A DNA stretch of 25,612 nucleotides from Endotrypanum monterogeii (Eukaryota > Euglenozoa > Kinetoplastea > Trypanosomatida > Trypanosomatidae): assembly GCA_000333855.2 (NCBI GenBank), contig CM007331.1, positions 137,221-162,832 on the forward strand, written 5' to 3'. Made by a program: the position numbers and the translations under genes. Positions within the stretch are counted from its first letter, which is position 1. Every line of letters begins with the position of its first letter. Shown here piece by piece: positions 7,799 to 16,257 of this stretch. The notes beneath the pieces are model-generated. The model was not told the DNA's origin. It saw nothing but the letters and a program-made list of their open reading frames with translations, and did not search any database.

Positions 7799-10036
7799 AT
7801 GACATCGACACGGGTTGCCGCCGCATGTGCATTTCGCTGCCTCGCTGCTCTAAGAATTGCCGACGCCATACCGCAGCGTAGAGCCTTATCCACGTCTACT
7901 CCTTCTTTGCAACAAGCGAGGGAGGAAGGATGTGCCGCAACGGCCTTCGCTGCGGGTGACGCGGTGTGTGCCTCCAGCACCCCTGTAGCACCCGTTCTTC
8001 TCTCCGAAATTCGTGCGGTTCTAGAGAGGCAAGCGGACCACACATGGCTGCCCGTCAGTGACCTCTACGCGGCGTTGCCGTCGCACATTCGCCGGACTCA
8101 CGTAAAGCCACACAAGTCCATGACGCATGTTCTGCAAAAATGCCGTTGTGAGCTCGGCCTGTCACTAAATGCAACGGGAGTGTACTACGCGAAGGGTATG
8201 ATGCCGATGCACACAGCCGCCTCGACCGAGGGGGCAACTTCGGCACCGCGGGTGGTCAGCATTTCTGATCAAGTCGGCAAAGACAAGAAGAATAGTGTTG
8301 AGAAAGCGAGCCACGCTGCCGCAGGGCGATCCGACGCTGAGGGTGATAGTCTAGCGATATCAGCAGCAGAGACGTCGATGGCCACCCTCCCAGACCCCTC
8401 TCTTTCCCCCTCCAAGTCTTTTGGCCCAGTAGACTTTTTTTTCGACGTTGATCTGCGCGACATACCGAATCCTCCACGAGACTTCGATGCGACCCCGTCG
8501 TCCCTCGTCGTGGATGGGGCACACTCCAGCGCTAACGGTGCCGTCATCGCGATTCGAGACTTCGTCTCGCACATCCCGCCCTTCTTTGTTCCTGTGGAGG
8601 AAGTATTGGAACACATGCCCGGCTACACGGCGGAGCATCTGGAGGTGTATCTCAATGTGAAGGCGTTGGAGCTGGTTACTGTGGCCGGGGAGCGCTACGT
8701 GCGTCTTTATGGCAGCTACGGTGATCTATCACTGAGTGGGTGTGAAGTGTCCGAGAAACTGTACGAGCGCTATCGCCCCAATGTGGCCCTTGTCGAGAGG
8801 CTTGAGGCAGCCTTCGGGGGTGTTTACGAGAAGTGGATGCCGCTTCCAGAACTGCTGCGCCGTGTGGGACCAGAAGTCGTCGCGCAGTTGCCCTATAGGG
8901 GACCCGCTGCCATCACCTACTTTGCACAGATGCAGCACCGCTTTGCATTTGCAGTACGCCAGGTGCCTTCCGATGGCGGAGCTGCAACGGGGGGAATGCC
9001 ATCTGCGCCGCAGTTTACGACGGAAGCGGCGGTATTGCTGCGGAAGCCGGGCTACTCCGGACTCGCCGCGAACAACACACCCACGCCCAAGAGTTTCCAG
9101 GTTCTCATAAGCCTTGTACCGGCAGATATGCAGGTCGACGTGGATATCGTCAGGCGTCAGCTGACCTCTGATGTGCAGGCGGAGCTGGACAGCTACTACG
9201 GAGGACTGGAGGGATTCTTCGCCGCTCACAAATCGGTCTTCTTCATTCCCCCAGAGACGCCGACTGTGGTGATGCGGACACGTTATCGACTGCGCACCCA
9301 ACGCGCCAAACTGCCGCTAGAGGAGCAGCTGCGCATAGCCCTAGATGCCCGGGATAAACCACGAATTCGAATTATTCGCCGCAAGATCGCCTTCCGCGAC
9401 AACCCGTCTCACCCGCTCCACGACCCGGAAAACCTTGCGAAGGAGGTGAGCAAGCACCTGCCACGCCGTGGCTTCGTGAGCCTCAAGACGATGATGAAGC
9501 GCAACCTGCCGGAGGAATTGCTCATGTACATGCCCAGGCGGCTGCGTAGCTTCTTCAATAACTACCCGCAGTACTTCACCCAGTTCGAGTACCAGAGCGC
9601 GGGTACGTGGTGCATCTGTCGGCCTGATCAGCCCCTGCCGCGAGGGGTAATTCGACAAAACTTCAGCGATGGCGATCTTCTTCGACTCATCGCCGAGCTC
9701 CTGCAGCAGCGCGGCGCTCGCGCGGCGTCGTGGATTCACACCAACCTACCCTTCGGTGCGCAAGAGGTGGTTCGGCGCAGGTACGGTGGGGTTTACTTTT
9801 TCGTGGTCCGCTACCCGCAATACTTCAACGTGGTGCTCAAGACGGAAAGGGAAAACGTGAAGAGCAGTGCCGTGGTGCACCTCATCCAGGTACCAAGTCG
9901 AGAACTGTCCGACGCTGCTTTGGCGGCAAGTGCAGCCTCCTCGAACAACCCGAACGCGCCAAGCCACGATGGTGAGGATCATGAGAACGGCACTGACGAG
10001 GACGGCGAGGACTATCTTGACGATGGATTAGATTGA
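7799..10036 (+). CDS. Kinetoplastid mitochondrial protein with six degenerate ~60-residue modules
   Basis: A 745-residue protein. Residues 1-32 are rich in Arg, Ala, Ser and Thr with no acidic residue until 22, a good mitochondrial presequence. The body holds about six related modules at roughly 66-133, 249-306, 330-388, 434-486, 544-608 and 627-698. Each has a hydrophobic helix, an aromatic or hydrophobic residue, an LxxxLP-like turn and an aromatic strand. The last two are closest, sharing YPQYF at 589-593 and 672-676. The pattern resembles a winged-helix-like fold. Repeat proteins of this sort occur among kinetoplastid mitochondrial RNA-processing and RNA-editing factors, but I cannot match it to a named subunit. 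The C-terminus (about 723-745) is very acidic. The ORF stays open to ATG 7514 (840 residues). I prefer 7799 because a polypyrimidine tract and AG lie within that extension and because the presequence begins there. Confidence 0.75.
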   Translation: MTSTRVAAACAFRCLAALRIADAIPQRRALSTSTPSLQQAREEGCAATAFAAGDAVCASSTPVAPVLLSEIRAVLERQADHTWLPVSDLYAALPSHIRRTHVKPHKSMTHVLQKCRCELGLSLNATGVYYAKGMMPMHTAASTEGATSAPRVVSISDQVGKDKKNSVEKASHAAAGRSDAEGDSLAISAAETSMATLPDPSLSPSKSFGPVDFFFDVDLRDIPNPPRDFDATPSSLVVDGAHSSANGAVIAIRDFVSHIPPFFVPVEEVLEHMPGYTAEHLEVYLNVKALELVTVAGERYVRLYGSYGDLSLSGCEVSEKLYERYRPNVALVERLEAAFGGVYEKWMPLPELLRRVGPEVVAQLPYRGPAAITYFAQMQHRFAFAVRQVPSDGGAATGGMPSAPQFTTEAAVLLRKPGYSGLAANNTPTPKSFQVLISLVPADMQVDVDIVRRQLTSDVQAELDSYYGGLEGFFAAHKSVFFIPPETPTVVMRTRYRLRTQRAKLPLEEQLRIALDARDKPRIRIIRRKIAFRDNPSHPLHDPENLAKEVSKHLPRRGFVSLKTMMKRNLPEELLMYMPRRLRSFFNNYPQYFTQFEYQSAGTWCICRPDQPLPRGVIRQNFSDGDLLRLIAELLQQRGARAASWIHTNLPFGAQEVVRRRYGGVYFFVVRYPQYFNVVLKTERENVKSSAVVHLIQVPSRELSDAALAASAASSNNPNAPSHDGEDHENGTDEDGEDYLDDGLD

Positions 10037-10122
10037 AGATGCACCATCGAGGAGACACAGTACACACACTCACACACTTACTCGCTGAGCCCACCAATAT
10101 TGTGCATAATCACGTGTGCACA

Positions 10123-10215
10123 TTTTTTTTTTTTTTTTAATGGCGTTCCCCTTCATCTCCCTTTTCTCACACATCGACGTGGAGCTCGATGAGGAAAGGA
10201 AAAAAAAAAAAAAAA
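10123..10215. repeat. T16 and A16 runs forming a potential long A:U stem
   Basis: The T16 at 10123-10138 and A16 at 10200-10215 are complementary and 61 bases apart. In the mRNA 3' region they could pair, or the A-run could act as a poly(A)-like element. Confidence 0.6.
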
Positions 10216-10841
10216 GATGGCACCGATCAAATTGCGTGATATATGCATCCACCTCTAAAAAAAAATTTTTTTCCTTGACCACCCCACCCCACTGCGCTCT
10301 GCCTACCCTTATCCCTGAAATGAATCGCCATGACGGATTCCCTGGCTTTCTATCCTCAACTCCTCTTGCATCTCTTTTTTTGTTTGTTTGTTTCTTTTTT
10401 TTTTTTTTTACTATACCCATGTTTCCTCCCTCCCTCCCCTCCCCCTCCCCCTCCCCCCCACCATCAACTCTCATCTCCTCCTCCACGTCTGGATATACGG
10501 TGTGACACGCGCATACATCTTTTCTCTTATCTCGAATACTATTCGTCACAGCCACTGCAACTTCACCTCTTGCATAGACAATAAATATATACACATATAC
10601 ATATCCGCATAGAGTTGTGTACCGTAGGTGTGTGTGTGTGTGTGTTGGTACCTGAGTGGATTTAGTTGTGGTTGTTTTCCGGGTTGGGAGCGAATATTTT
10701 CTTTCTTGCTGTCCCCGTCGCCTCTCTCCCTCCCCTCGTCTTATTCCTTCACCACACGCCCACGTGCTTAGCCCGTCAACTCACTTGTGTTGTAGCCACC
10801 GCGACTTCTATCGTCTCTTCTCATACCAATTATGGTTTGTA

Positions 10842-10860
10842 TCTTTTTTTATTATTTCAG
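10842..10860 (+). promoter_or_regulatory. Candidate spliced-leader acceptor upstream of the LRR gene
   Basis: A T-rich tract ends in TTTCAG, with the AG at 10859-10860. It leaves a 22-codon upstream ORF (10866-10934) and a second out-of-frame ATG at 10960 before the main start. Later AGs at 10934-10935 and 10988-10989 are alternatives. The last would put the leader directly against ATG 10990. Confidence 0.45.
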
Positions 10861-10989
10861 ACGTCATGGTCAGCGGTGGTGTTGTTCTCTCCCTACCATC
10901 TCGTAACCTCAACACCTCCCTTGTGGCGCACTAAGTGCATCTGTGTTCCCCTCACCTCTACATGTTTTGTCTGTGCTGTCGTGTAAAAG

Positions 10990-12714
10990 ATGCAAGTGGA
11001 TCTCCGACACCGCGGGCTGCAGTGTTTCGACCCAGCTGAGTTTGCCAATACAGAGGAGCACCTGCAGCTCCTTCTCCAAGTGCGACAGCTGGATGTATCG
11101 TATAACTCGATGTACGACATTCGAGGCCTTGAAGGGCTGACTCATTTGACTGCTCTAAATATCTCACACAACGGACTGCGATCCCTTAGCGGTGGGCTAC
11201 CACTGACCCTGCGGGAACTCGATGCATCACACAACAACCTCGCCTCACTGCAGAATGCCGCTCTGCTGCCCTTGGAGTTTCTCACCTCCCTCAACGTCGC
11301 CTTCAATGCCCTGGAGGACCTGCGAGGGGTTCCCAGCGTAACGGCGCAGCTGACTTACCTTGACGTGCGCAGTAACCGTCTGACTTCCCTGATGGGAATC
11401 GAGCACTGCAGTCAGCTTCACACACTCCACGCAGAGGCCAACCTCTTGCGAAAGGTTGAAGACGTTGCTTCCATCAAATGTCTCCCCAACTTGAAGGCCG
11501 TCTTTCTATCCGGAAACCCGCTGCTCCTGCGGAAGCGTCAGCTCAGCCAGCTGTATATCCTCCTCCCCTCCCATGTTGAGCAGGATGACTTGCCCACAAC
11601 GGCGCCGCCCAGCAGTGTCCGAAGCTCTACAGCAGCACCGCCTTCCGTGCTGGACACATCGTCGGTCGGCACGATGGATCATAGCACTGGAGCCTCCATG
11701 AGCGAACTCCACGAGGGAATGTATTGCGGTAGCGGGCAAAGCAGCTGGCCTCCAAGCGCGCGCCGAATCACGACACCACAACAGACGCATTGCTCCGCCT
11801 CATCGAATGATCAAAAACCTCCCTCTCATGACACAAACGGTATTACTCACCGCTCGCCTACCTCAGCAGCAAATTTTCCAGCAACGACAACTGCCGCCCT
11901 CGCTGGTGGCGTAGTGGGAAGTGCGTCAGACAGCTCCACATGCCCACGTCGTGCCCTACCACGTGAGCATCGCCTTGGAGAGATCCCGGGCTCCGCCTCC
12001 TTGTACTCATCACCCGACCGCACGCATAGATCCTCGACATCTGGGTTGTTGCACAACAGCGACAGTCGTGGCGTTGACACCGCAAACCCTCTTCCAAGCC
12101 ATGCATCGTCGACTCTAGGGGGGTATACTGGAAAAGGGGACAGTGATTTCCTTCAAGATGACCTGAAGGTACAGCTCGCGCGCGTCACTGCAGAGCGAGA
12201 CGAATGTCGACAAGAAATTCTTTCCTTGCGGAGAGAGCTGCGTGAACTGCAGCGAAAGTGCGTGCAACAGAGGGTGGAGGGGAAAACGGCGGGCTCAAGT
12301 AGACTGACGCAAACATCTGCACGCCGATCCTCAGCTCTGTCACTAGACGGAGAGGTGCAGAAGGAGGGAGTGTCATCCTTGAAGATGCTCGCGGTGGAGA
12401 TGTCCGCACATTCCTCTGTGTGCGCGCAGGATGGTGAGGTTCATACTCCCAAGTCACCCAACAACCGTCACAACCTCCACAGCGCTCCACGGCGCAGAGA
12501 TCTGGGGACGTGCGCAGGTGTGCATTCGTCGCCGCCCGCATCGCTAAACAAAACACACAACGCCCCCTCCATCACTAGTAGCCCTGTGTGTGTACCCAAT
12601 ATGAACAGACGTGAGATGGCGGCGCTTTTCATGGCTCAGCTACGGCACACAGACCCTCCCCGTCTCGATAATGAGTTGCGGGGCAGGAGCACCCGTTCTC
12701 CCTTGCACCAGTGA
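10990..12714 (+). CDS. Leucine-rich-repeat protein with C-terminal coiled coil
   Basis: A 574-residue protein. Residues about 25-180 hold six or so SDS22-like leucine-rich repeats, with LxxLxLxxN-type cores such as LDVSYNSMYDIRGLEGL at 34-50, LNISHNGLRSL at 56-66, LDVRSNRLTSLMGI at 124-137 and a cap-like segment ending near 195. Residues about 200-380 are Ser/Thr/Pro-rich and probably disordered. A short charged coiled coil is predicted at about 388-430 (heptad-like RVTAERDECRQEILSLRREL). The rest is low complexity apart from a conserved-looking end at about 551-574. LRR plus coiled-coil proteins of this kind are common in trypanosomatid cytoskeletal, flagellar or basal-body structures, but no specific role can be shown. 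No signal peptide or membrane segment is seen. The start is the first Met of the open frame, and the leucine-rich repeats begin soon after it. Confidence 0.85.
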   Translation: MQVDLRHRGLQCFDPAEFANTEEHLQLLLQVRQLDVSYNSMYDIRGLEGLTHLTALNISHNGLRSLSGGLPLTLRELDASHNNLASLQNAALLPLEFLTSLNVAFNALEDLRGVPSVTAQLTYLDVRSNRLTSLMGIEHCSQLHTLHAEANLLRKVEDVASIKCLPNLKAVFLSGNPLLLRKRQLSQLYILLPSHVEQDDLPTTAPPSSVRSSTAAPPSVLDTSSVGTMDHSTGASMSELHEGMYCGSGQSSWPPSARRITTPQQTHCSASSNDQKPPSHDTNGITHRSPTSAANFPATTTAALAGGVVGSASDSSTCPRRALPREHRLGEIPGSASLYSSPDRTHRSSTSGLLHNSDSRGVDTANPLPSHASSTLGGYTGKGDSDFLQDDLKVQLARVTAERDECRQEILSLRRELRELQRKCVQQRVEGKTAGSSRLTQTSARRSSALSLDGEVQKEGVSSLKMLAVEMSAHSSVCAQDGEVHTPKSPNNRHNLHSAPRRRDLGTCAGVHSSPPASLNKTHNAPSITSSPVCVPNMNRREMAALFMAQLRHTDPPRLDNELRGRSTRSPLHQ

Positions 12715-13250
12715 GATTTGTTTTTAAGTATGTTCATCTATTCTTGTGTGTGTGTGTGTATCTGTATGTGTGCACACACAGAATATATATATATATATAT
12801 ATCCTTGAATGACAACGAGGAACGGCGGCGCTGGTGACGGTCTCCTCCTCCCCACCAGCACCACGACCAGCGTCTTCTGTCTATGGTTCTGTTTTTTTTT
12901 TTGTATAGCCATGCTCCTTTTCACCCGTCATGGAAGGCTGCGAGTGAAAGCATCGCGTTCTGCCTGTTCGCCTATCGCTGATTTGCCTTCCTCCCGCCCC
13001 CCCCCCTCCCCTCCGCCTCCTCACACACACACACACACACTGTACATCCCCTCTTCTTTACGAAACCCTTCATGTAAATTGGAGATAGCCAAATTAGCGA
13101 GTTTGAGAGCGGCGCGCTCATCAGGGCACACCTGAGATGCTGAGTGATCGGCCTCCACACAAGGACATACCGTTGCATATTCCTCGTTTTTTTTTTTCAT
13201 ACGCTCACATAGATAGACACTCATATACATATACATATATATATATATAC

Positions 13251-13282
<32 letters not shown>

Positions 13283-13431
13283 ATACACGCACCACCACCC
13301 CACTCACATACACATATATATATACACATACACATACATATATTTACATCTATATACAAGCAAACTATTTGGAAAGGTAAACAGTGCACTGCACCGTCAC
13401 CGCCAATTTACTCGTGTACTCCTTTGCCCAG
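12715..13431. other. Spacer with AT/ATAC microsatellites, no gene seen
   Basis: About 0.7 kb. It has TG runs near 12745-12760, a TA run at about 12784-12802, a T-run near 12892-12902, C-rich and CA runs at about 12999-13040, and a compound AT/CATA block at 13213-13345. A C/T-rich stretch ends with AG at 13430-13431, the nearest acceptor-like site for the ligase gene. The ORF at 12809-13135 encodes a hydrophobic then Pro/His-rich peptide driven by the repeats and was not kept. Confidence 0.65.
13213..13345. repeat. Compound AT / CATA microsatellite block
   Basis: TA runs alternate with ATACAT units, interrupted near 13285-13302 by a short C-rich piece. It is the longest low-complexity tract in the window, lies just upstream of the ligase gene and is a likely length-polymorphic marker. 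Confidence 0.85.
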
Positions 13432-13444
13432 CTGCCTGCATGCG

Positions 13445-15727
13445 ATGCTGCAACCATGTCGCCTGCTCTCGAAGGCCCTTCCCTTTGTTCCGATGGCCCT
13501 CAGTACTCTGGACATGCTGGAGCATCGCCTGCAGGCAGCTGGGCTGGGTGGTAGCACCAGCGTCGCGTCTACACCCCAGTTACCTGCATCGCCGAGTGCT
13601 CGTAGAGAGGAAGACAAGACGCATCAGCTCAAATGGTTCAGTAACCGCGTCTGTGCCCCATTCTTCGTTTCCCCCAAGCACGACGGTGTGAGGCTCATCT
13701 CGTACGTCCCTCCAACGACCGCGACAAGGCGGAGGTCATCGCAGCAGGCTTCGAACAGGGCGAAAAAAACGAACACCAGTGCTGCCACGGCAGACGAGTC
13801 GCCCTCGTTGATGACGTGCTACACCCGCTCCGGTCGACCCATTTACGGCCTCTTCTGGATAGAAGAGGAGCTTTGCCTTTTGCGAGCCCTCTGCGGCGAT
13901 GCCTCTCTTATCGTGGATGGGGAACTCTACCTCCACCGGACCGACATGAACACCTCACCCGCCAGGCAAGGAGTTCAGGCGGAACCCCCGGTTGGCAGAA
14001 AGCCAACACCAGCTGGAACTACTTTGCCCTCCACAGCCGACACGTTCCAAACCGGCTTTCTCGCTGTCGCCGCACTTGTCAAACGCCTTCGCGGACCCAC
14101 AAGCCAATGCGCCAGCGAAGATGATATTCTGCAGTACGTCCCTTCCCTACCTCGTCTCTGTGTGTTCGATGTTCCCTCCTACAGTCCATGCGCCGACCCA
14201 CTCGCGCTGCCCGCGCGCACCTCCCCAACCGCCATCTCGGCCACCGCATCACTTCTTCCCTCAGAGATCGTTGTCTCCGTGAAGGACGCCCGAAACTCGC
14301 ATCGCGTGTTGGCAGAGATACAGCGCGTTCGCAAGGATGTTATCGGCGCCCTAGGACTGGACGATCTTGAGCAGCTGCGGGTTGTTCCTAACGTGACACC
14401 GTTTTCACAGCGACTTCGCGTCATGCACTACCTCTTCGAACTCCTCTCGCGCGGCATGGAGTCCCCAGTGCTGCGGCAGCACTTCTGCCCCACATCAGCG
14501 CGCAAGTACTGCGCACCGAAGTCACGCGATGTGAGTCGTCGTCGCCAGCAGGCAGCCACGACAGTGCAACCACAACGCCCAGACAGCGAAATCGTTCGGT
14601 ATCACGGCGGACTCTTTGTGTCTCGCATTCCGTATCAGCTTGCAACATCCCTCGAGGACACCACACAGCGCATCCTGCCCGAGTTCCTCGGCGCGGGCTA
14701 CGAAGGCGCCGTCATTCGCGCCCCGGTGAACACGTACGAATTCAAAGAGAAGGCGAAGGGCACGCTAGCTTCCCTGCTCGCCCCGCTGCTGCGACCCACT
14801 AAAGCCAAGGAAACGGTCGGAAGGCGGCAACTGCGAGGGATAGACATCAATGGGGGCGAGGGAAGTGGTCGGAGAGCTCGAAACCGTACCGCCCTTCTCC
14901 TCTCCCTCAACAGCGGTACTGCGTGGAGCGGGACCGCACCCCTGATGGTGCGCGCGTACAGAGGAGATGCCCCTTGTCGTGAACCATTAAAACCCCTCTC
15001 GCCCCCCGACGCCGGTCTCACTGACGCTGCAATGAATGCGCTCGACGTCGTCAACGTGGCCCGGCGGGCGGTCTTGCAAAGCGCTAAGCTGCCGCAGCGG
15101 TCGCTGAGCGCCGTCAAAATACTTACTTTTCACGATCGAGAATATGCTATCCTGCGCCCACTGCTGAAGGAGCCATCGACAAACCCTAAAACACGGGAGC
15201 TGGCCTCGATCCCCCGGTCCCAGGTGCGTGCACTTGGCTACGTCATAAAGCCCAACACGGACGTGGAAGCCAGCGGCGACAGCGACAGTGCTGCTGACGC
15301 GGATTCCGCCACCCAACGAAGCGGAGGGAAAAAGATGAAGCCTGCCGCAACCGTTGGCGCACACGCGCCGGTGTGCTTTTACGGACTTGAGTGTTTGGCA
15401 GATAATGGACTTGTCTTCAACGTCTCTCTCCCGAAAATGACGCTCGCCCAGCAGAAGACGCTGCTAGAGCACCTCTTGGGAGCGGGGAGAAACATGGCTC
15501 GCGACCGCAGCAGTACCGCCTCTGCCTCCACCCAAGTACGGGATAGGCGCAAGCGAGCGAGCGCGAAGGCATCCTCTGAGAGGGCGGCGGGGTGCGGGAA
15601 GGTCTCTAAGATGGCCTCCCTTACCGGGCTTTACGCCACGGTAAAGTACAGCACGCTAACAGAGCATGGCCTACCTCGTTTTGGTAGCGTCAAAGCAATT
15701 CGTGGAGGCAAAGGATGGTTCATGTAG
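13445..15727 (+). CDS. ATP-dependent DNA ligase with OB_2-type C-terminal domain (possible kinetoplast ligase)
   Basis: A 760-residue protein with the covalent nucleotidyltransferase motifs in order. Motif I is KHDGVR at 78-83 (Lys78 would carry AMP). A TRSG segment lies at 127-130. Motif III is IVDGELYLH at 156-164, motif IIIa is LCVFDVPSY at 238-246, motif IV is GYEGAVIR at 418-425 and motif V is SAVKILTFHDREY at 555-567. An OB fold follows at about 640-760, ending in VKYSTLTEHGLPRFGSVKAIR. That ending is typical of small ATP-dependent DNA ligases (DNA_ligase_OB_2 type), not of mRNA capping enzymes. Insertions are large: about 110 residues between motifs IV and V, and a basic insert within the OB domain at about 683-722. 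The first residues (MLQPCRLLSKALPFVP) could be a mitochondrial presequence. Trypanosomatids have two mitochondrial ligases, LIG k-alpha and k-beta; this could be one of them, but I cannot say which. ATG 13445 was chosen over the TTG at 13424; Met17 is an alternative. Confidence 0.85.
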   Translation: MLQPCRLLSKALPFVPMALSTLDMLEHRLQAAGLGGSTSVASTPQLPASPSARREEDKTHQLKWFSNRVCAPFFVSPKHDGVRLISYVPPTTATRRRSSQQASNRAKKTNTSAATADESPSLMTCYTRSGRPIYGLFWIEEELCLLRALCGDASLIVDGELYLHRTDMNTSPARQGVQAEPPVGRKPTPAGTTLPSTADTFQTGFLAVAALVKRLRGPTSQCASEDDILQYVPSLPRLCVFDVPSYSPCADPLALPARTSPTAISATASLLPSEIVVSVKDARNSHRVLAEIQRVRKDVIGALGLDDLEQLRVVPNVTPFSQRLRVMHYLFELLSRGMESPVLRQHFCPTSARKYCAPKSRDVSRRRQQAATTVQPQRPDSEIVRYHGGLFVSRIPYQLATSLEDTTQRILPEFLGAGYEGAVIRAPVNTYEFKEKAKGTLASLLAPLLRPTKAKETVGRRQLRGIDINGGEGSGRRARNRTALLLSLNSGTAWSGTAPLMVRAYRGDAPCREPLKPLSPPDAGLTDAAMNALDVVNVARRAVLQSAKLPQRSLSAVKILTFHDREYAILRPLLKEPSTNPKTRELASIPRSQVRALGYVIKPNTDVEASGDSDSAADADSATQRSGGKKMKPAATVGAHAPVCFYGLECLADNGLVFNVSLPKMTLAQQKTLLEHLLGAGRNMARDRSSTASASTQVRDRRKRASAKASSERAAGCGKVSKMASLTGLYATVKYSTLTEHGLPRFGSVKAIRGGKGWFM

Positions 15728-15980
15728 CCCCCCCCCCCTCCCCCTCCTCTAAGGCGGGGGAAAATAATTCTAAGCGAACCAGCCTGGACGGGGTTGTTGT
15801 TATCATCTCCAAAAATGGTCTATAGCACAACAAAAACGATGTGCGTGCGATGGGTGGAAATGAAGGACTGAAGGGGGTAGACGAGACCGACGGAGAGAAG
15901 GGAAGGAGTGGGAGGAACCCCCGTATTCCCAATCAATTGTTTTCTTCTATGCTTGCGAGTTAGGGTTCCTGTCGCCTGAT

Positions 15981-16023
15981 CTGCACAGCTGTAACTGTGC
16001 AGTGAAGGTACGAATCCAGATTC
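15981..16023 (+). other. Tandem inverted repeats followed by a T-run
   Basis: An 8-bp perfect stem (15981-15988 with 15995-16002, 6-base loop) is followed by a small inverted repeat (16012-16016 with 16019-16023) and immediately by T11 at 16024-16034. The T-run also fits the splice tract before AG 16038-16039. It may be an RNA structure in the ligase 3' region, or a small Pol III-like transcript end. Confidence 0.35.
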
Positions 16024-16186
16024 TTTTTTTTTTTCGCAGAAGGTCCAACGCCTGTCCTTGGGTTAAAAAGAAAGATCTGCGTCTCTAAAAATGTACTTGA
16101 CTGACCTCTCATGCACACCATTGGCCCTCATCTCCCCCTCACTCTCTCACACACACACACACACACCTCTTTTGGTCTACATTCAC

Positions 16187-16226
16187 TTCTTTTTTTTTTT
16201 TCTGCTGATGCACGCTTTTGATGCAG
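16187..16226 (+). promoter_or_regulatory. Polypyrimidine tract and predicted spliced-leader acceptor for the next gene
   Basis: A T-rich tract at about 16187-16202 is followed by the first AG at 16225-16226. The first ATG after it is 16258, which is in frame with the long ORF. Confidence 0.55.
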
Positions 16227-16257
16227 TCTTTTGTATACACAGCTCGGGCACGCGCAC

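Larger units (their letters stand above)
10037..10860. other. Spacer with long T and A homopolymers, no gene seen
   Basis: About 0.8 kb, very rich in homopolymers. It has a T16 run at 10123-10138, an A16 run at 10200-10215, an A9T7 block at 10257-10272 and several T-runs between 10375 and 10409. A C/T-only stretch lies near 10421-10460 and a TG run near 10629-10645. The open frames (up to 174 codons) are encoded by these repeats and were rejected. The end, about 10842-10860, is a T-rich tract with AG, a candidate acceptor for the LRR gene. Confidence 0.65.
15728..16226. other. Spacer downstream of the ligase gene with two acceptor-like sites
   Basis: About 0.5 kb with no convincing gene. It contains C-rich runs at 15727-15745, a perfect hairpin at 15981-16002 and a T11 run with CAG (AG at 16038-16039). 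A CA run follows at about 16147-16166 and a second T-rich tract at about 16187-16202 that leads to AG at 16225-16226. Confidence 0.65.

Noticed and set aside
10070..10594. 174-codon minus-strand ORF in the spacer
   Set aside because: It is encoded largely by A/T homopolymers and G-rich repeats (Lys and Glu/Gly runs), so it is a composition artefact.
12809..13135. 108-codon ORF with a hydrophobic segment, a possible small membrane protein
   Set aside because: The hydrophobic part comes from a T-run and the rest from CCT/CA repeats. No separate trans-splice signal was seen.
15957..15967. Telomere-like GTTAGGGTT
   Set aside because: It is a single copy, not a repeat array, so there is no evidence of an interstitial telomere.
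15956..16023. tRNA-like piece with a near B-box (one mismatch) and a hairpin before a T-run
   Set aside because: The T arm does not pair, the supposed anticodon loop has six bases, and no acceptor stem can be formed. It is kept only as a hairpin observation.
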